NCBI RefSeq assembly: GCF_003351225.1
Contig: NZ_QQSY01000002.1
Span: 920,118-984,117 of the forward strand
Length of the DNA stretch: 64,000 bases
Direction of reading: 5' to 3'
DNA from: Dyella solisilvae
Lineage (GTDB): Bacteria > Pseudomonadota > Gammaproteobacteria > Xanthomonadales > Rhodanobacteraceae
Part shown: positions 34,528 to 42,983 of the stretch, piece by piece
How the letters are laid out: each line of letters starts with the position of its first letter
How positions within the stretch are numbered: the stretch's first letter is position 1
Made by a program: the position numbers and the translations under genes
Notes under the pieces: generated by a model
What the model saw: only the letters and a program-made list of their open reading frames with translations
Told to the model about the DNA's origin: nothing
Database searches by the model: none

Positions 34528-35205
34528 TCAATGCACCCAGTGTCCGCTGCGCTGGCGCGGTGGCGGCGTCTGCGGGTCGCTCACGGTTTCGGTCTTTACG
34601 GCGGCCTCGATCTCCGCCTCAGTGGCCGGATGCGCGGACCAGTACTGGTTCACCGCGCCGAGCACGGTCGGCACCTGGGCCAGGCACTCGTCGTACTCAT
34701 CATCGCTGAGCTTCTCGAATTCGGCGTCGGCGTTGAGGATGCCCTCGTCCACCGCCAGCGCCATCACCGGGCCCAGCAACTCCATCAGCTGCGGGTCGTC
34801 CGCAAGGCGCTTCTCCCACAGGCCGGCGCGCAGGTCGATGCCACGGCTGAAGCCTTCGCACCAGCCAGCGGCGGAAAGCACGGGGCCCGCGTCGGTGTCC
34901 ACTTCGCCGAGGATCGGCTCATAGGCATCGACATCGAGCTCGGCGTTGATCGAATCGTTGAGCTTGGCCAGCAGGGCCAGCACGCGGTTGCCTTCGGCCT
35001 CGTCGGCAAACGGCTCATGCAGCACCTCGGGCAGCCACTCTTCGGGCAACACCTGGATCGGGCCCACCGCCAGCGCGGAGAGCAGGCCATGCACGCCGTC
35101 GAGCAACAGGTCGCCATCGCCGACATGGGCACGCAGGTATTGGTCCAGTTCCTCGAGTTCGCGGTCGTCCAGCGAACTGGGCCAGTCGGTCTTGGGTGTA
35201 TTCAT
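34528..35205 (-). CDS. UPF0149 family protein, YecA/YgfB-like
   Basis: A 225-residue acidic helical protein. The family signature is present: DDRELEELDQYL, then LLLDGVHGLLSALAVGP with EEWLPEVL, and in the middle GWCEGFSRGIDLRAGLW. The C-terminal tail is Pro/Arg-rich (TPPPRQRSGHWVH); the zinc-binding SEC-C motif found at the end of E. coli YecA is missing. Function is unknown. It lies 18 bases after xthA on the same strand and may be cotranscribed with it. Confidence 0.88.
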   Translation of the reverse strand: MNTPKTDWPSSLDDRELEELDQYLRAHVGDGDLLLDGVHGLLSALAVGPIQVLPEEWLPEVLHEPFADEAEGNRVLALLAKLNDSINAELDVDAYEPILGEVDTDAGPVLSAAGWCEGFSRGIDLRAGLWEKRLADDPQLMELLGPVMALAVDEGILNADAEFEKLSDDEYDECLAQVPTVLGAVNQYWSAHPATEAEIEAAVKTETVSDPQTPPPRQRSGHWVH

Positions 35206-35223
35206 CCAGCTGCCTGTTTTGCC

Positions 35224-36003
35224 TTAGATATCCAGATCCACCGTCACCGGAGTGTGATCGGAGGGTCGTTCCCATGTGCGTGGCGTGCGGTCGATGCCTG
35301 CTGCAGTGGCCTTGGGCTTCAACGCGTCGCCGAGCAGGATGAGGTCGATGCGCAAGCCCATGTTGCGCCGGAACGCCCCCTGACGATAGTCCCACCAGCT
35401 GAAGTGTTCGCCGCCGTTTTCGAACAGGCGGAAGCTGTCGTGCAAGCCCAGATCGGTGATGCGCTTGAGAGCTTCGCGCTCGGGCGGCGAACACAGGATG
35501 TCCTCGCCCCAGGTGGCAGGGTCATACACATCGCGATCGTCTGGCGCGATGTTGAAATCGCCCAGCACCACCAGGTTCGGGTGGCGCTCGATTTCGCCAG
35601 CGAGGAACTCACGCATCTTGGCCAGCCAGTCGAGCTTGTAGGCGTACTTTTCGTCGCCCACCGCCTTGCCGTTGACGACGTACAAGTCCACCACGCGCAC
35701 ACCGCCCACGGTGGCGGCGAGGATGCGCCGCTGCGGATCGTCCAGCCCCGGCACATCGGTGACAACATCGGCGAAGCCGTCGTGCACGTCGGCGCGCGCC
35801 AGCATCGCGACGCCGTTGTAGGTCTTCTGGCCGGAGAACACCGCGCGGTAGCCGGCGGCGGCCAGCTCATCCACCGGGAACTTCGCGTCCTCCAGCTTGG
35901 TTTCCTGCAACGCGACCACGTCGGGTTTCGCGGCGGCCAGCCACTCGGTGAGGTGCGGCAGGCGCACCTTCAGCGAGTTCACATTCCATGAGGCGATTTT
36001 CAT
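35224..36003 (-). CDS. xthA: Exodeoxyribonuclease III (AP endonuclease)
   Basis: A 259-residue repair nuclease that nicks DNA at abasic sites and removes 3' blocks. The exonuclease-endonuclease-phosphatase fold is complete: MKIASWNVNSLKVRLPHL, metal Glu in VALQETKLED, VVLGDFNIAPDDRDVYDP with the catalytic Asp/Asn, WWDYRQGAFRRNMGLRID and the C-terminal RPSDHTPVTVDL with the catalytic Asp-His. An in-frame ATG at 36021 (MAYNAH) is possible but the family begins at MKIASWN. It is followed after 18 bases by the YecA-like gene. Confidence 0.96.
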   Translation of the reverse strand: MKIASWNVNSLKVRLPHLTEWLAAAKPDVVALQETKLEDAKFPVDELAAAGYRAVFSGQKTYNGVAMLARADVHDGFADVVTDVPGLDDPQRRILAATVGGVRVVDLYVVNGKAVGDEKYAYKLDWLAKMREFLAGEIERHPNLVVLGDFNIAPDDRDVYDPATWGEDILCSPPEREALKRITDLGLHDSFRLFENGGEHFSWWDYRQGAFRRNMGLRIDLILLGDALKPKATAAGIDRTPRTWERPSDHTPVTVDLDI

Positions 36004-36060
36004 GTGCGCATTGTAAGCCATGACCGCACCGCCGCCCCGTGGGGCGGCGGGCGGCAGGAC

Positions 36061-38103
36061 TCAGGCCAGGCCGTGGCTGCGCAGCAGGGCTTCGGGCTCG
36101 GGCGAACGACCGCGGAAGGCGATGAAGCTTTCAAGTGCCGGACGGCTCGCGCCCACCGCAAGGATCTCGCGACGGAAGCGGTCACCGGTGGGGCGATCGA
36201 TCACGCCGTGCTCCTCGAACTCGCCGAACGCATCGGCGCTCAGCAGCTCGGCCCACAGGTAGCTGTAGTAACCGGCCGCGTAACCACCGGCAAAGATGTG
36301 CGAGAACGCGTGCGGGAAGCGCTGCCATGCCGGCGGATGCAGCACCGCGACGTCGTGGCGCACTTCCTCCAGTACTTCCATGGTGCGCGCGCCACGCTCA
36401 GGCTCGTATTCCAGGTGCAGCAGGAAATCGAACATGGCGAATTCCAGCTGGCGCACGAGGAACAGGCCGGCATGGAAATGCCGCGCCGCCAGCATGCGCT
36501 GGAAGAGTTCATCCGGCAGGCGCTCGCCGGTCTCATAGTGGCGAGCGAACAGGTCCAGCGCCTCGCGGTTCCAGCCGAAGTTCTCCATGAACTGGCTGGG
36601 CAGCTCCACGGCATCCCATTCCACGCCATCGATGCCGCCGATGGACGGCAGCGCGATCTCGGTCAGCAGGTGATGCAGGCCATGCCCGAACTCGTGGAAC
36701 AGGGTGAGCACGTCGTCATGCGTGAGCAGCGCGGGGCGGCCTTCGGTCGGCGGCGCGAAGTTGCAGGTGAGGAAGGCCACCGGCAATTGTTCGTTGTCCC
36801 CATCGCGGAAACGGGCGCGGCACACATCCATCCACGCGCCACCGCGCTTGCCGGTGCGCGCGTAAAGATCGACATAGGCGCCGGCGAACACGCGGCCATC
36901 GGCATCGCGCACGTCGTAATAGCGCACGTCCGGATGCCACACGTCGACGCCTTCGCGCTCGCTGAGCGAGATGCCGTACAGGCGCTGGGTGAGGCCGAAC
37001 AAACCCTCGATCACCGCAGGCAGCGGGAAGTACGGCTTGAGCTGCTCTTCGTCGAGGTCGTACTGCTGCTGGCGCAGCTTCTCCGAGGCGTAGCCCACGT
37101 CCCACGATTCAAGGTTGTCGAGCTTGAGCTCATTGGTGGCGAACTCACGCAGACGCGCCAGCTCCTCGCGGGCCACCGGCCTGGCGCGCGAGGCCAGGTC
37201 ACGCAGGAACTCAAGCACCTGCGCCGGCGAGCCGGCCATCTTGGTGGCCAGCGATTCCTCCGCCGCGTTGGCGAAGCCGAGCAGTTGGGCCGCCTCGTAG
37301 CGCAGCGCCATGATGCGTTCGATGCGCTCGCTGTTGTCGAACTTGCCAGCCTGCGGACCCTGGTCGGAGGCGCGCGTCTGGTAGGCCCAGTACACGCGTT
37401 CGCGCAGGCCACGGTTGTCTGCGTAGGTGAGCACGGCCTGCACGCTGGGCTGCTTGAGCGTCACCAGGTAGCCGTCGAGGTTCTGTTCCTTGGCGTACTG
37501 GCGAAGCACCGCACGGCTGGATTCGGGCACGCCGGCGAGATCGCGCTCATCGGTGATGTGTTCGTGCCAAGCGTCGGTGGCGTCGAGCACGGCGTTGGAA
37601 AATTCGGTCGACAGGCGGCTCAGCTCCACGCCGATCTCGCGATAGCGGGAACGCGCCGGCTCCTCCAGCGCGACGCCCGACAGGCGGAAGTCGCGTAGCG
37701 CATGCTCCACCAGCGCGCGCTCGGGGCGCGGCAGGCCGGCGAAGTCAGGCGCATCCGCCAGGGCCTGCACGGCCTGGTACAGCGCGCGGTTCTGGCCCAC
37801 CTCGATGGCGTGGTCGGTGAGCTTTTCTTCCGACGGTCCGTAGACCTGCCGCAGCGCTTCGCTGTCGGCCACCGAGTGCAGGTGGCCGACCGGCGCCCAT
37901 GCGCGCGCCAGGCGCTGCTCGAGGCGCTCCTGGGTGAGCATCACGCTGGCGAAATCGCGAGGCGCGCCAGGCGCGGTGACCGCTTCGAGGCCGGTGCGGT
38001 AGTCGGCCAGCAGGGTGTCGATGGCGGGGGTGACGTGCTCGGGCCGGATCTGTGAGAACGCCGGCAGAGCGTCTTCGGCCAGTAGCGGATTTTGGTGTTC
38101 CAT
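36061..38103 (-). CDS. prlC: Oligopeptidase A (M3 zinc metallopeptidase)
   Basis: A 680-residue cytosolic zinc peptidase that degrades short peptides, including cleaved signal peptides. The catalytic HExxH lies in VLTLFHEFGHGLHHLLTEI, followed by the third ligand region GGIDGVEWDAVELPSQFMEN. The long helical N-terminal half and the C-terminal cap (HIFAGGYAAGYYSYLWAELL) are typical of the M3A family at full length. The start MEHQNPLLAEDALPAF is that of OpdA homologues. It is transcribed alone, with a short gap to xthA and a divergent patatin gene upstream. Confidence 0.96.
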   Translation of the reverse strand: MEHQNPLLAEDALPAFSQIRPEHVTPAIDTLLADYRTGLEAVTAPGAPRDFASVMLTQERLEQRLARAWAPVGHLHSVADSEALRQVYGPSEEKLTDHAIEVGQNRALYQAVQALADAPDFAGLPRPERALVEHALRDFRLSGVALEEPARSRYREIGVELSRLSTEFSNAVLDATDAWHEHITDERDLAGVPESSRAVLRQYAKEQNLDGYLVTLKQPSVQAVLTYADNRGLRERVYWAYQTRASDQGPQAGKFDNSERIERIMALRYEAAQLLGFANAAEESLATKMAGSPAQVLEFLRDLASRARPVAREELARLREFATNELKLDNLESWDVGYASEKLRQQQYDLDEEQLKPYFPLPAVIEGLFGLTQRLYGISLSEREGVDVWHPDVRYYDVRDADGRVFAGAYVDLYARTGKRGGAWMDVCRARFRDGDNEQLPVAFLTCNFAPPTEGRPALLTHDDVLTLFHEFGHGLHHLLTEIALPSIGGIDGVEWDAVELPSQFMENFGWNREALDLFARHYETGERLPDELFQRMLAARHFHAGLFLVRQLEFAMFDFLLHLEYEPERGARTMEVLEEVRHDVAVLHPPAWQRFPHAFSHIFAGGYAAGYYSYLWAELLSADAFGEFEEHGVIDRPTGDRFRREILAVGASRPALESFIAFRGRSPEPEALLRSHGLA

Positions 38104-38248
38104 GGTCTCTCCTGAACGCCCGGCTGCCGGAAGCGCGCCTGCGGGCAGCCGCCAGCGTGGCGACGGCCACAGACGAAATCAAGCCGGAAAACTTGATCGG
38201 GTTGGCGCGCTCTGACGAATTGTCATATCGCGCCCCTACCCTCGCGCC

Positions 38249-39970
38249 ATGCCCATGCCTGATTTCTCCGCCCTGCTGCGTCGAAGCGACGTGTTCGGGC
38301 ATCTGGAGGACGAGGCGCTCGCCGCGCTGGCCTCCGAACTCCAATGGTTTTCGCTACCCGGTGGCCGCACCCTGTTCCATCAGGGCGACCCGGCCGACGC
38401 CTTGTACCTGGTGGTCAGCGGCAGCCTGGGCGTGTTCGTCGGGCCCACCGAGTGGGTGCGACTGGTGGCGGCGGGTGACAGCGTGGGCGAGGTCGGCCTG
38501 ATCACCGGCGAGGGTCGCCAGTACACGGCACGGGCGCTGCGCGACAGCGAACTGCTGCGGCTGGGCCGCACGGCGTTCGAGGCCGTGACGCGCCAGCACC
38601 CGCAAGCCATGCTTGGCGTGGCGAAAGTGGCCATTGCACGCATGCAGCAGCGCCTTGAGGGCGAGCAAGGACCTGATGCGCCACGCACCTTCGCCTTGCT
38701 TCCGGCGGCGCCCGAGGTGCCGGCGCGTTCGCTGGCCATGCAGCTGGCGATGGAGCTGGAGCACTGGGGCAATTGCATCGTGATCGACGCCGAGCACGGC
38801 GCCGGCCGCGGCAGCGACTGGTTCGCCGAACGCGAGGCGCAGGCGCGCTTCGTGATCTACCTGGACAGCACCGGCGATCCGTTGTGGCGGCAGCGCTGCG
38901 TGCGCCAGGCCGACGTGCTGCTGCTGCCCGCGATGGCCGCGCAGCCGGCGAGGCCGTGGCCGGAGGCCACGCCGATGCACCCTTCGCGCGCCGGCCATCG
39001 TCAGCGCCACCTGATCCTGCTGCACGCTGGACGCCAGCCCGAGCTGGGCGCCGCGCAGCGCTGGCGGGCCGAGTTCAGTGGCGAGCTGCACCATCACCAC
39101 GTGGGCGGCCGCGCCGACATTGCACGTCTGGCGCGCCTGGTCAGCGGCAATGCGAGAGGGCTGGTGCTTGCGGGCGGCGGCGCCCGTGGCGTGGCGCACC
39201 TCGGCGCGTTGCGCGCGCTCAACGAGGCCGGCCACCAGTTCGATGCGGTGGGCGGCACCAGCATCGGCGCGATCATCGGCGCGGGCGTGGCGGCGGGCTG
39301 GGAGCTCGAAGCGATGGTGGAGTCGTTCCACCGCGATTTTGTCGAGGGCCGCCCCTTGTCCGATTGGACGCTGCCGATGGTGGCGCTCACCCGTGGTCGC
39401 CGCGCTGCCGCCATGTTGCGCCGCTCGTTCGGCGCGCTGGAGATCGAAGATCTCTTGCTGCCGTTCTTCTGCGTCTCCACCTGCCTGTCTGGCGAGGGCA
39501 TGGTGGTGCACCGGCGCGGACCGCTATGGCTGTGGCTGCGCGCCTCCAGCGCGATCCCCGGCGTACTGCCGCCGGTGCTGCACCAGGGGCGCGTATACGT
39601 GGACGGCGCGCTGGTCGACAACCTGCCGACCGACGTGATGGCGGACGATGGCATCGCGCACATCACCGCCATCGATATCCGCGCCGAGATTTCGCTGCTC
39701 ACCACCGCCGAGGAGTTCGCCACCCCACCGTGGTGGCAGCTGCTGCTGCGACGGCAGGACATCCAGCGCCCCGGCCTGGTGTCCACGCTGGTGCGTGCGG
39801 CGATGGTCAACAGCGAGGGGCCCAGCGAGCATCGGCGCGAGCGCGCCGACCTGCTGCTCACGCCACCGCTCGACCACATCGGCATGCTGGACTGGAAGGA
39901 TTGGCAGCGCGCGATCGAAGCCGGCTACCTGCATACGCGGAAGCTGCTGGAAGAGGGTGCTTTGCCCTAA
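38249..39970 (+). CDS. Patatin-like phospholipase with N-terminal cyclic nucleotide-binding domain
   Basis: A 573-residue protein laid out like the neuropathy-target-esterase group. Residues about 5-120 form a cNMP-binding domain (LFHQGDPADALYLVVSGSLGVFV and GDSVGEVGLITGEGRQYTARAL). A middle region of about 170 residues follows. The patatin domain has the oxyanion hole in LAGGGARGVAHLGALRAL (about 307-323), the nucleophile in GGTSIGAIIGAG and the Asp in RVYVDGALVDNLPTDVM. The nucleotide domain may gate lysophospholipase activity, but ligand binding is not shown. It is divergent from prlC with 145 bases between them. Confidence 0.93.
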   Translation: MPMPDFSALLRRSDVFGHLEDEALAALASELQWFSLPGGRTLFHQGDPADALYLVVSGSLGVFVGPTEWVRLVAAGDSVGEVGLITGEGRQYTARALRDSELLRLGRTAFEAVTRQHPQAMLGVAKVAIARMQQRLEGEQGPDAPRTFALLPAAPEVPARSLAMQLAMELEHWGNCIVIDAEHGAGRGSDWFAEREAQARFVIYLDSTGDPLWRQRCVRQADVLLLPAMAAQPARPWPEATPMHPSRAGHRQRHLILLHAGRQPELGAAQRWRAEFSGELHHHHVGGRADIARLARLVSGNARGLVLAGGGARGVAHLGALRALNEAGHQFDAVGGTSIGAIIGAGVAAGWELEAMVESFHRDFVEGRPLSDWTLPMVALTRGRRAAAMLRRSFGALEIEDLLLPFFCVSTCLSGEGMVVHRRGPLWLWLRASSAIPGVLPPVLHQGRVYVDGALVDNLPTDVMADDGIAHITAIDIRAEISLLTTAEEFATPPWWQLLLRRQDIQRPGLVSTLVRAAMVNSEGPSEHRRERADLLLTPPLDHIGMLDWKDWQRAIEAGYLHTRKLLEEGALP

Positions 39971-40049
39971 GAACGCACGCTGTACGCGACTGCGGCGCTG
40001 TCACTTGCGGTGGGTGTGAGAGGACGGCTTCGACGCGGCGCCTGCCTAT

Positions 40050-40074
40050 TGCGCGCAGCGTGCGCTCCTACAGG
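40050..40074. repeat. GTAG-type REP before the carbonic anhydrase gene
   Basis: GCGCGCAGCGTGCGCTCCTACAGG, in which GCGCAC-type arms are followed by ctacagg, reads CCTGTAGGAGCGCAC on the other strand. It ends 29 bases before the ATG at 40103, so it would lie in the 5' leader or promoter of that gene. Confidence 0.7.
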
Positions 40075-40102
40075 GGTTCGCGCGAGCGGGTACCATAGGG
40101 CG

Positions 40103-40639
40103 ATGGATCCTCTACGCAAATACAAGGGCATCTGGCCCACTCTGCACCAGCGGGTATACGTCGACCCGATGGCAAGCGTGATCGGCGATGTCGAACTGGC
40201 CGATGACGTGTCGATCTGGCCGGGCGCCGTGCTGCGCGGCGACGTCAACTTCATCCGCATCGGCGCCCGCACCAACGTGCAGGACGGCGCCATCGTGCAT
40301 GTCACACACGATGGTCCCTATACGCCGGGCGGAAAGCCCACGCTCGTCGGTGAAGGCGTCACCGTGGGCCATGCCGCGGTGCTGCATGCCTGCACCATCG
40401 AGGACTACTGCCTGATCGGCATGCACGCGGTGGTGCTCGATGGCGCGGTGGTGAAGAAGCACGGCTTCGTCGGCGCGGGCAGCGTGATCCCGCCGGGCAA
40501 GATCGTGGGCGAGGCCGAGCTGTGGGTGGGCAATCCGGCCCAGCGCGTGCGCGTGCTCACCGACAAACAAATCGAGCAACTGCACTACTCGGCCGACCAC
40601 TACGTGCGCCTCAAGGACGAGTACCTCGCCGCCCAATGA
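40103..40639 (+). CDS. Gamma carbonic anhydrase family protein
   Basis: A 178-residue left-handed beta-helix protein of the YrdA/PaaY/CaiE-like group, usually trimeric with a metal at each interface. Hexapeptide repeats run from IGDVELADDVSIWPGAVLRGD to VGAGSVIPPGKIVGEAEL. The three metal His are placed as in the family: one in GAIVHVTHDG, and the pair in VTVGHAAVLHACTIED. It may hydrate CO2 or act as an acyl/thioester enzyme; the sequence does not decide. Its stop overlaps the next start (ATGA), so the two are translationally coupled. Confidence 0.93.
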   Translation: MDPLRKYKGIWPTLHQRVYVDPMASVIGDVELADDVSIWPGAVLRGDVNFIRIGARTNVQDGAIVHVTHDGPYTPGGKPTLVGEGVTVGHAAVLHACTIEDYCLIGMHAVVLDGAVVKKHGFVGAGSVIPPGKIVGEAELWVGNPAQRVRVLTDKQIEQLHYSADHYVRLKDEYLAAQ

Positions 40640-40965
40640 AGCCGCGCCGCGTGCTGTTCCTGTGCAGTCGTCATCGACTGCGTAGCCCAACGGCCACCGC
40701 CGTCTTTGCGGCCTGGCCGGAACTGGAGGTCGATTCGGCAGGCCTGGCGGACGATGCGGAGACGGTGCTCTCGCCAGAGCAGCTGGACTGGGCCGAGCTG
40801 ATCGTGGTGATGGAAGCTTCGCAACGACGCAGGCTGCAGGTGCGCCATGGGGCGCGGCTGCGCGGCAAGCGCGTCGTATGCCTGGATATTCCGGATCGCT
40901 ACGCCTTCATGCAGCCCGAACTCGTCGAGCTGCTGCTGCGCAAGGCCGGTCCGCTGTTGCGCTAG
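40636..40965 (+). CDS. Small tyrosine phosphatase-like protein (COG4551 type)
   Basis: A 109-residue protein with the phosphatase P-loop near its start: VLFLCSRHRLRSPTA contains C-x5-R followed by Ser. Further conserved segments are EVDSAGLADDAE, ADWAELIVVME-like LDWAELIVVMEASQRRRLQ, and VCLDIPDRYAFMQPELVELL, where the Asp of DIPD is the likely general acid. It is shorter than classical low-molecular-weight phosphatases (about 150 residues) but matches a known short group. It overlaps the carbonic anhydrase stop by four bases and ends 4 bases from the converging gene. Substrate unknown. Confidence 0.85.
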   Translation: MKPRRVLFLCSRHRLRSPTATAVFAAWPELEVDSAGLADDAETVLSPEQLDWAELIVVMEASQRRRLQVRHGARLRGKRVVCLDIPDRYAFMQPELVELLLRKAGPLLR

Positions 40966-40969
40966 CGCG

Positions 40970-41512
40970 TCAGAGCATCGAGCCGCCATTCGCGGCCGAT
41001 TGCTGGGCCTGGATGATCGCGGCGCGCGCCTCATCCTGGTGGATCTGGATCTGGCGCTGGGCGTCGAGCTTGCCGCCGAGCAGCGAGAGGATGTAGTTGG
41101 TGCTGTCGAATTCGCGCAGCAATGCAAGCTCGCGCTGCGCCTCGTCCAGACTGTTGTCGTTGATCGACCGCTCCACGTCCGCCGAGGCGGAGGGGAAGGA
41201 ATCGTGCAACTGTTCCAGTGCGACCTTGTTCTGCGGATCGAGCTGCAGCACGCTGAGGTAGAACTCGTAGGCATTGCTGCCGGCCGGCGCCACCAGTCGC
41301 TTCTCGGTCACGGCCGTCTTGGCCAGGTCGAGCAGGATGGAGACGCCGCTGTCGTCCTTGCTCCCCGCGTCCTGGGCGGTCGTTGCCGCCGCATTGCCCG
41401 CGTTGCGGCCGTGCAGCCACCAATAGGCTCCACCGGCGAGCGCGGCCAGCACGACCAGGGAAACGGCGATGAGCGCGCGCTGGCGTGGCGCAGGGGTAGC
41501 AGAACGAGACAT
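40970..41512 (-). CDS. Membrane-anchored periplasmic protein, paralogue of the TonB neighbour
   Basis: A 180-residue protein of unknown function. One N-terminal helix (RALIAVSLVVLAALAGGAYWWLHG) anchors a periplasmic domain. That domain closely follows the N-terminal domain of the TonB-like protein at 41.8-42.8 kb: KRLVAPAGSNAYEFYLSVLQLDPQNK here against QRLLVPAGNNAFELYLAVLKRDPGNR there (quoted in part: LVAPAGSNAYEFYLSVL and LLVPAGNNAFELYLAVL). A shared EAQRE(L/I)ELL...NY(I/T)L segment follows. The spacing suggests a short TPR-like helical repeat. It lacks the TonB domain and ends in Gln/Ala-rich helix. It looks like a tandem duplication product. Confidence 0.75.
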   Translation of the reverse strand: MSRSATPAPRQRALIAVSLVVLAALAGGAYWWLHGRNAGNAAATTAQDAGSKDDSGVSILLDLAKTAVTEKRLVAPAGSNAYEFYLSVLQLDPQNKVALEQLHDSFPSASADVERSINDNSLDEAQRELALLREFDSTNYILSLLGGKLDAQRQIQIHQDEARAAIIQAQQSAANGGSML

Positions 41513-41598
41513 GGCACCGCTTGAGTCGGGGGAACCGCGCACTGGAACACCTGCCTCTCAGACTTCCCGGCGGAACTGTCACATTAACGTTACATCGT

Positions 41599-41646
41599 GT
41601 CAGTCATGTGACTGACGCCAGGCAGTCGGGGCGTATGGACGTCCAT
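41599..41646. promoter_or_regulatory. Palindromes upstream of the TPR-like gene
   Basis: A perfect inverted repeat GTCAGTCA-tg-TGACTGAC lies at 41599-41616, 87 bases before the start of the minus-strand gene at 41512. The perfect 12-bp palindrome ATGGACGTCCAT is at 41635-41646. A nearby ACATTAACGTTACAT adds AT-rich dyad sequence. These fit operator sites, but no regulator gene is adjacent. Confidence 0.45.
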
Positions 41647-41809
41647 TTGGCGGCCGCCACTCAGGGAGTGGTTGCACAGGCGCCCTGGCGCCGGGGGTAC
41701 GCGCCGGCGCCATCAGCCTCAGCGCCAACCGTGGCCGGCCGGACGACGGGCGCAGGCCCGATGCCCTCCTCGTTGCTCCGTGACAGCTTGCGCGCGCTGA
41801 CGGCCCTGC

Positions 41810-42823
41810 TCAGAGCCGGAATTCGATGCGCTGGCGTAGCTGCGCCGCCACCGGCCTGCCGTCCTGGGCGCCAGGGATGAACTGCCAACGCGACACCGCG
41901 GCCAGCGCCGCGCGATCAAACACGAACTTCGGGTCGGCATCGGCGACGCTGGCGCCGGCCACTTTTCCATCCGGCTGCACAGTGAAGATCACATCCACCC
42001 AGCCCTGCCGGCGCGTTCGGCGCGCCTCGACCGGGTAGGCAGGCTCGACCCGATGCGTCAGCACGGGCAACGTCGTGCCGTTGGCGTCGACGATGGCCGC
42101 CGGCTTCGGACGCACGGCGGCGCGCGGCGCCGCTTCCACCGACGTCGATTCGACCTGCAGTTGGGCAATGGCCTGCTCGCCCGGCGTCAATGCCGGCGTG
42201 GCCCGAACGGCCGCGGGTGAAGGCGGCGCGGGGGCGACGGCCGCCGGCGCCGCAGGAGCGGGCGGCGGCGCCAGTGCAGGCGCGCGAGCCGTCGCGACAG
42301 TCTCCCGCTTGCCGGCCTGCTGGGCCTCTTGCTGCCGGGCCGCCGCATCGCGCGTCGCCTGCAGCTTGGACTGCAGCAAGGTCAGCGTGTAATTGCGTGC
42401 ATCGACTCGTGCAAGCAGCTCGATCTCGCGCTGCGCCTCGGCGTCGTCACCGCTGTCGATGGTCTGCTCGGCGGCGTGGGCGGCGAACGGAAAGATCTCG
42501 CGCAGCGCGTCCTGTGCAGCACGGTTGCCCGGATCACGCTTGAGCACGGCCAGATATAGCTCGAAGGCATTGTTGCCCGCCGGCACCAGCAGGCGCTGAT
42601 CGGCCATGGCCTGGTGAGCGTGTTGCAGCAGCTCGTCGACACCGGCATCCGCGCGGATCACCGGGCCGGCGGCCGCGACCACCGTCGGCGCCGCATCGTC
42701 GAGTGCGGCGCGCGACTTGAGCAGCCAGAAGATGATCGCGCCGCCGGTCAATACCAGCGCCAGCACGATCAGGAAGGTATAGCGGGCAACACCTTGGGCA
42801 CGACGCGAAGCAGCGATGGACAT
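41810..42823 (-). CDS. TonB-like energy transducer with a TPR-like N-terminal periplasmic domain
   Basis: A 337-residue inner-membrane protein. One helix near residues 15-35 (YTFLIVLALVLTGGAIIFWLL) is followed by a helical domain (about 60-165) homologous to the neighbour at 40970-41512, an Ala/Pro-rich linker (about 178-215) and a C-terminal TonB domain (about 255-337: RVEPAYPVEARRTRRQGWVDV, then ALAAVSRWQFIPG and RIEFRL). Classical TonB proteins go straight from helix to Pro-rich linker, so the inserted domain is unusual. No exbB/exbD or TonB-dependent receptor lies in the window. It reads in the same direction as the PNGase gene upstream. Confidence 0.88.
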   Translation of the reverse strand: MSIAASRRAQGVARYTFLIVLALVLTGGAIIFWLLKSRAALDDAAPTVVAAAGPVIRADAGVDELLQHAHQAMADQRLLVPAGNNAFELYLAVLKRDPGNRAAQDALREIFPFAAHAAEQTIDSGDDAEAQREIELLARVDARNYTLTLLQSKLQATRDAAARQQEAQQAGKRETVATARAPALAPPPAPAAPAAVAPAPPSPAAVRATPALTPGEQAIAQLQVESTSVEAAPRAAVRPKPAAIVDANGTTLPVLTHRVEPAYPVEARRTRRQGWVDVIFTVQPDGKVAGASVADADPKFVFDRAALAAVSRWQFIPGAQDGRPVAAQLRQRIEFRL

Positions 42824-42983
42824 GAACTAGCCAGACGCGAGGGGAAAAGGGCGGGCGCACTGGCGCTCCGTCGGGGCGCGCCAGCTTAGTGAGGCGATGT
42901 TGCGGAGAGGTTGCCTACCCTGGACTTTCGTGACGGCCATCACACGCGGCGGATCGTCGCCCCGCCGCGTGTGATGCGGTTGC

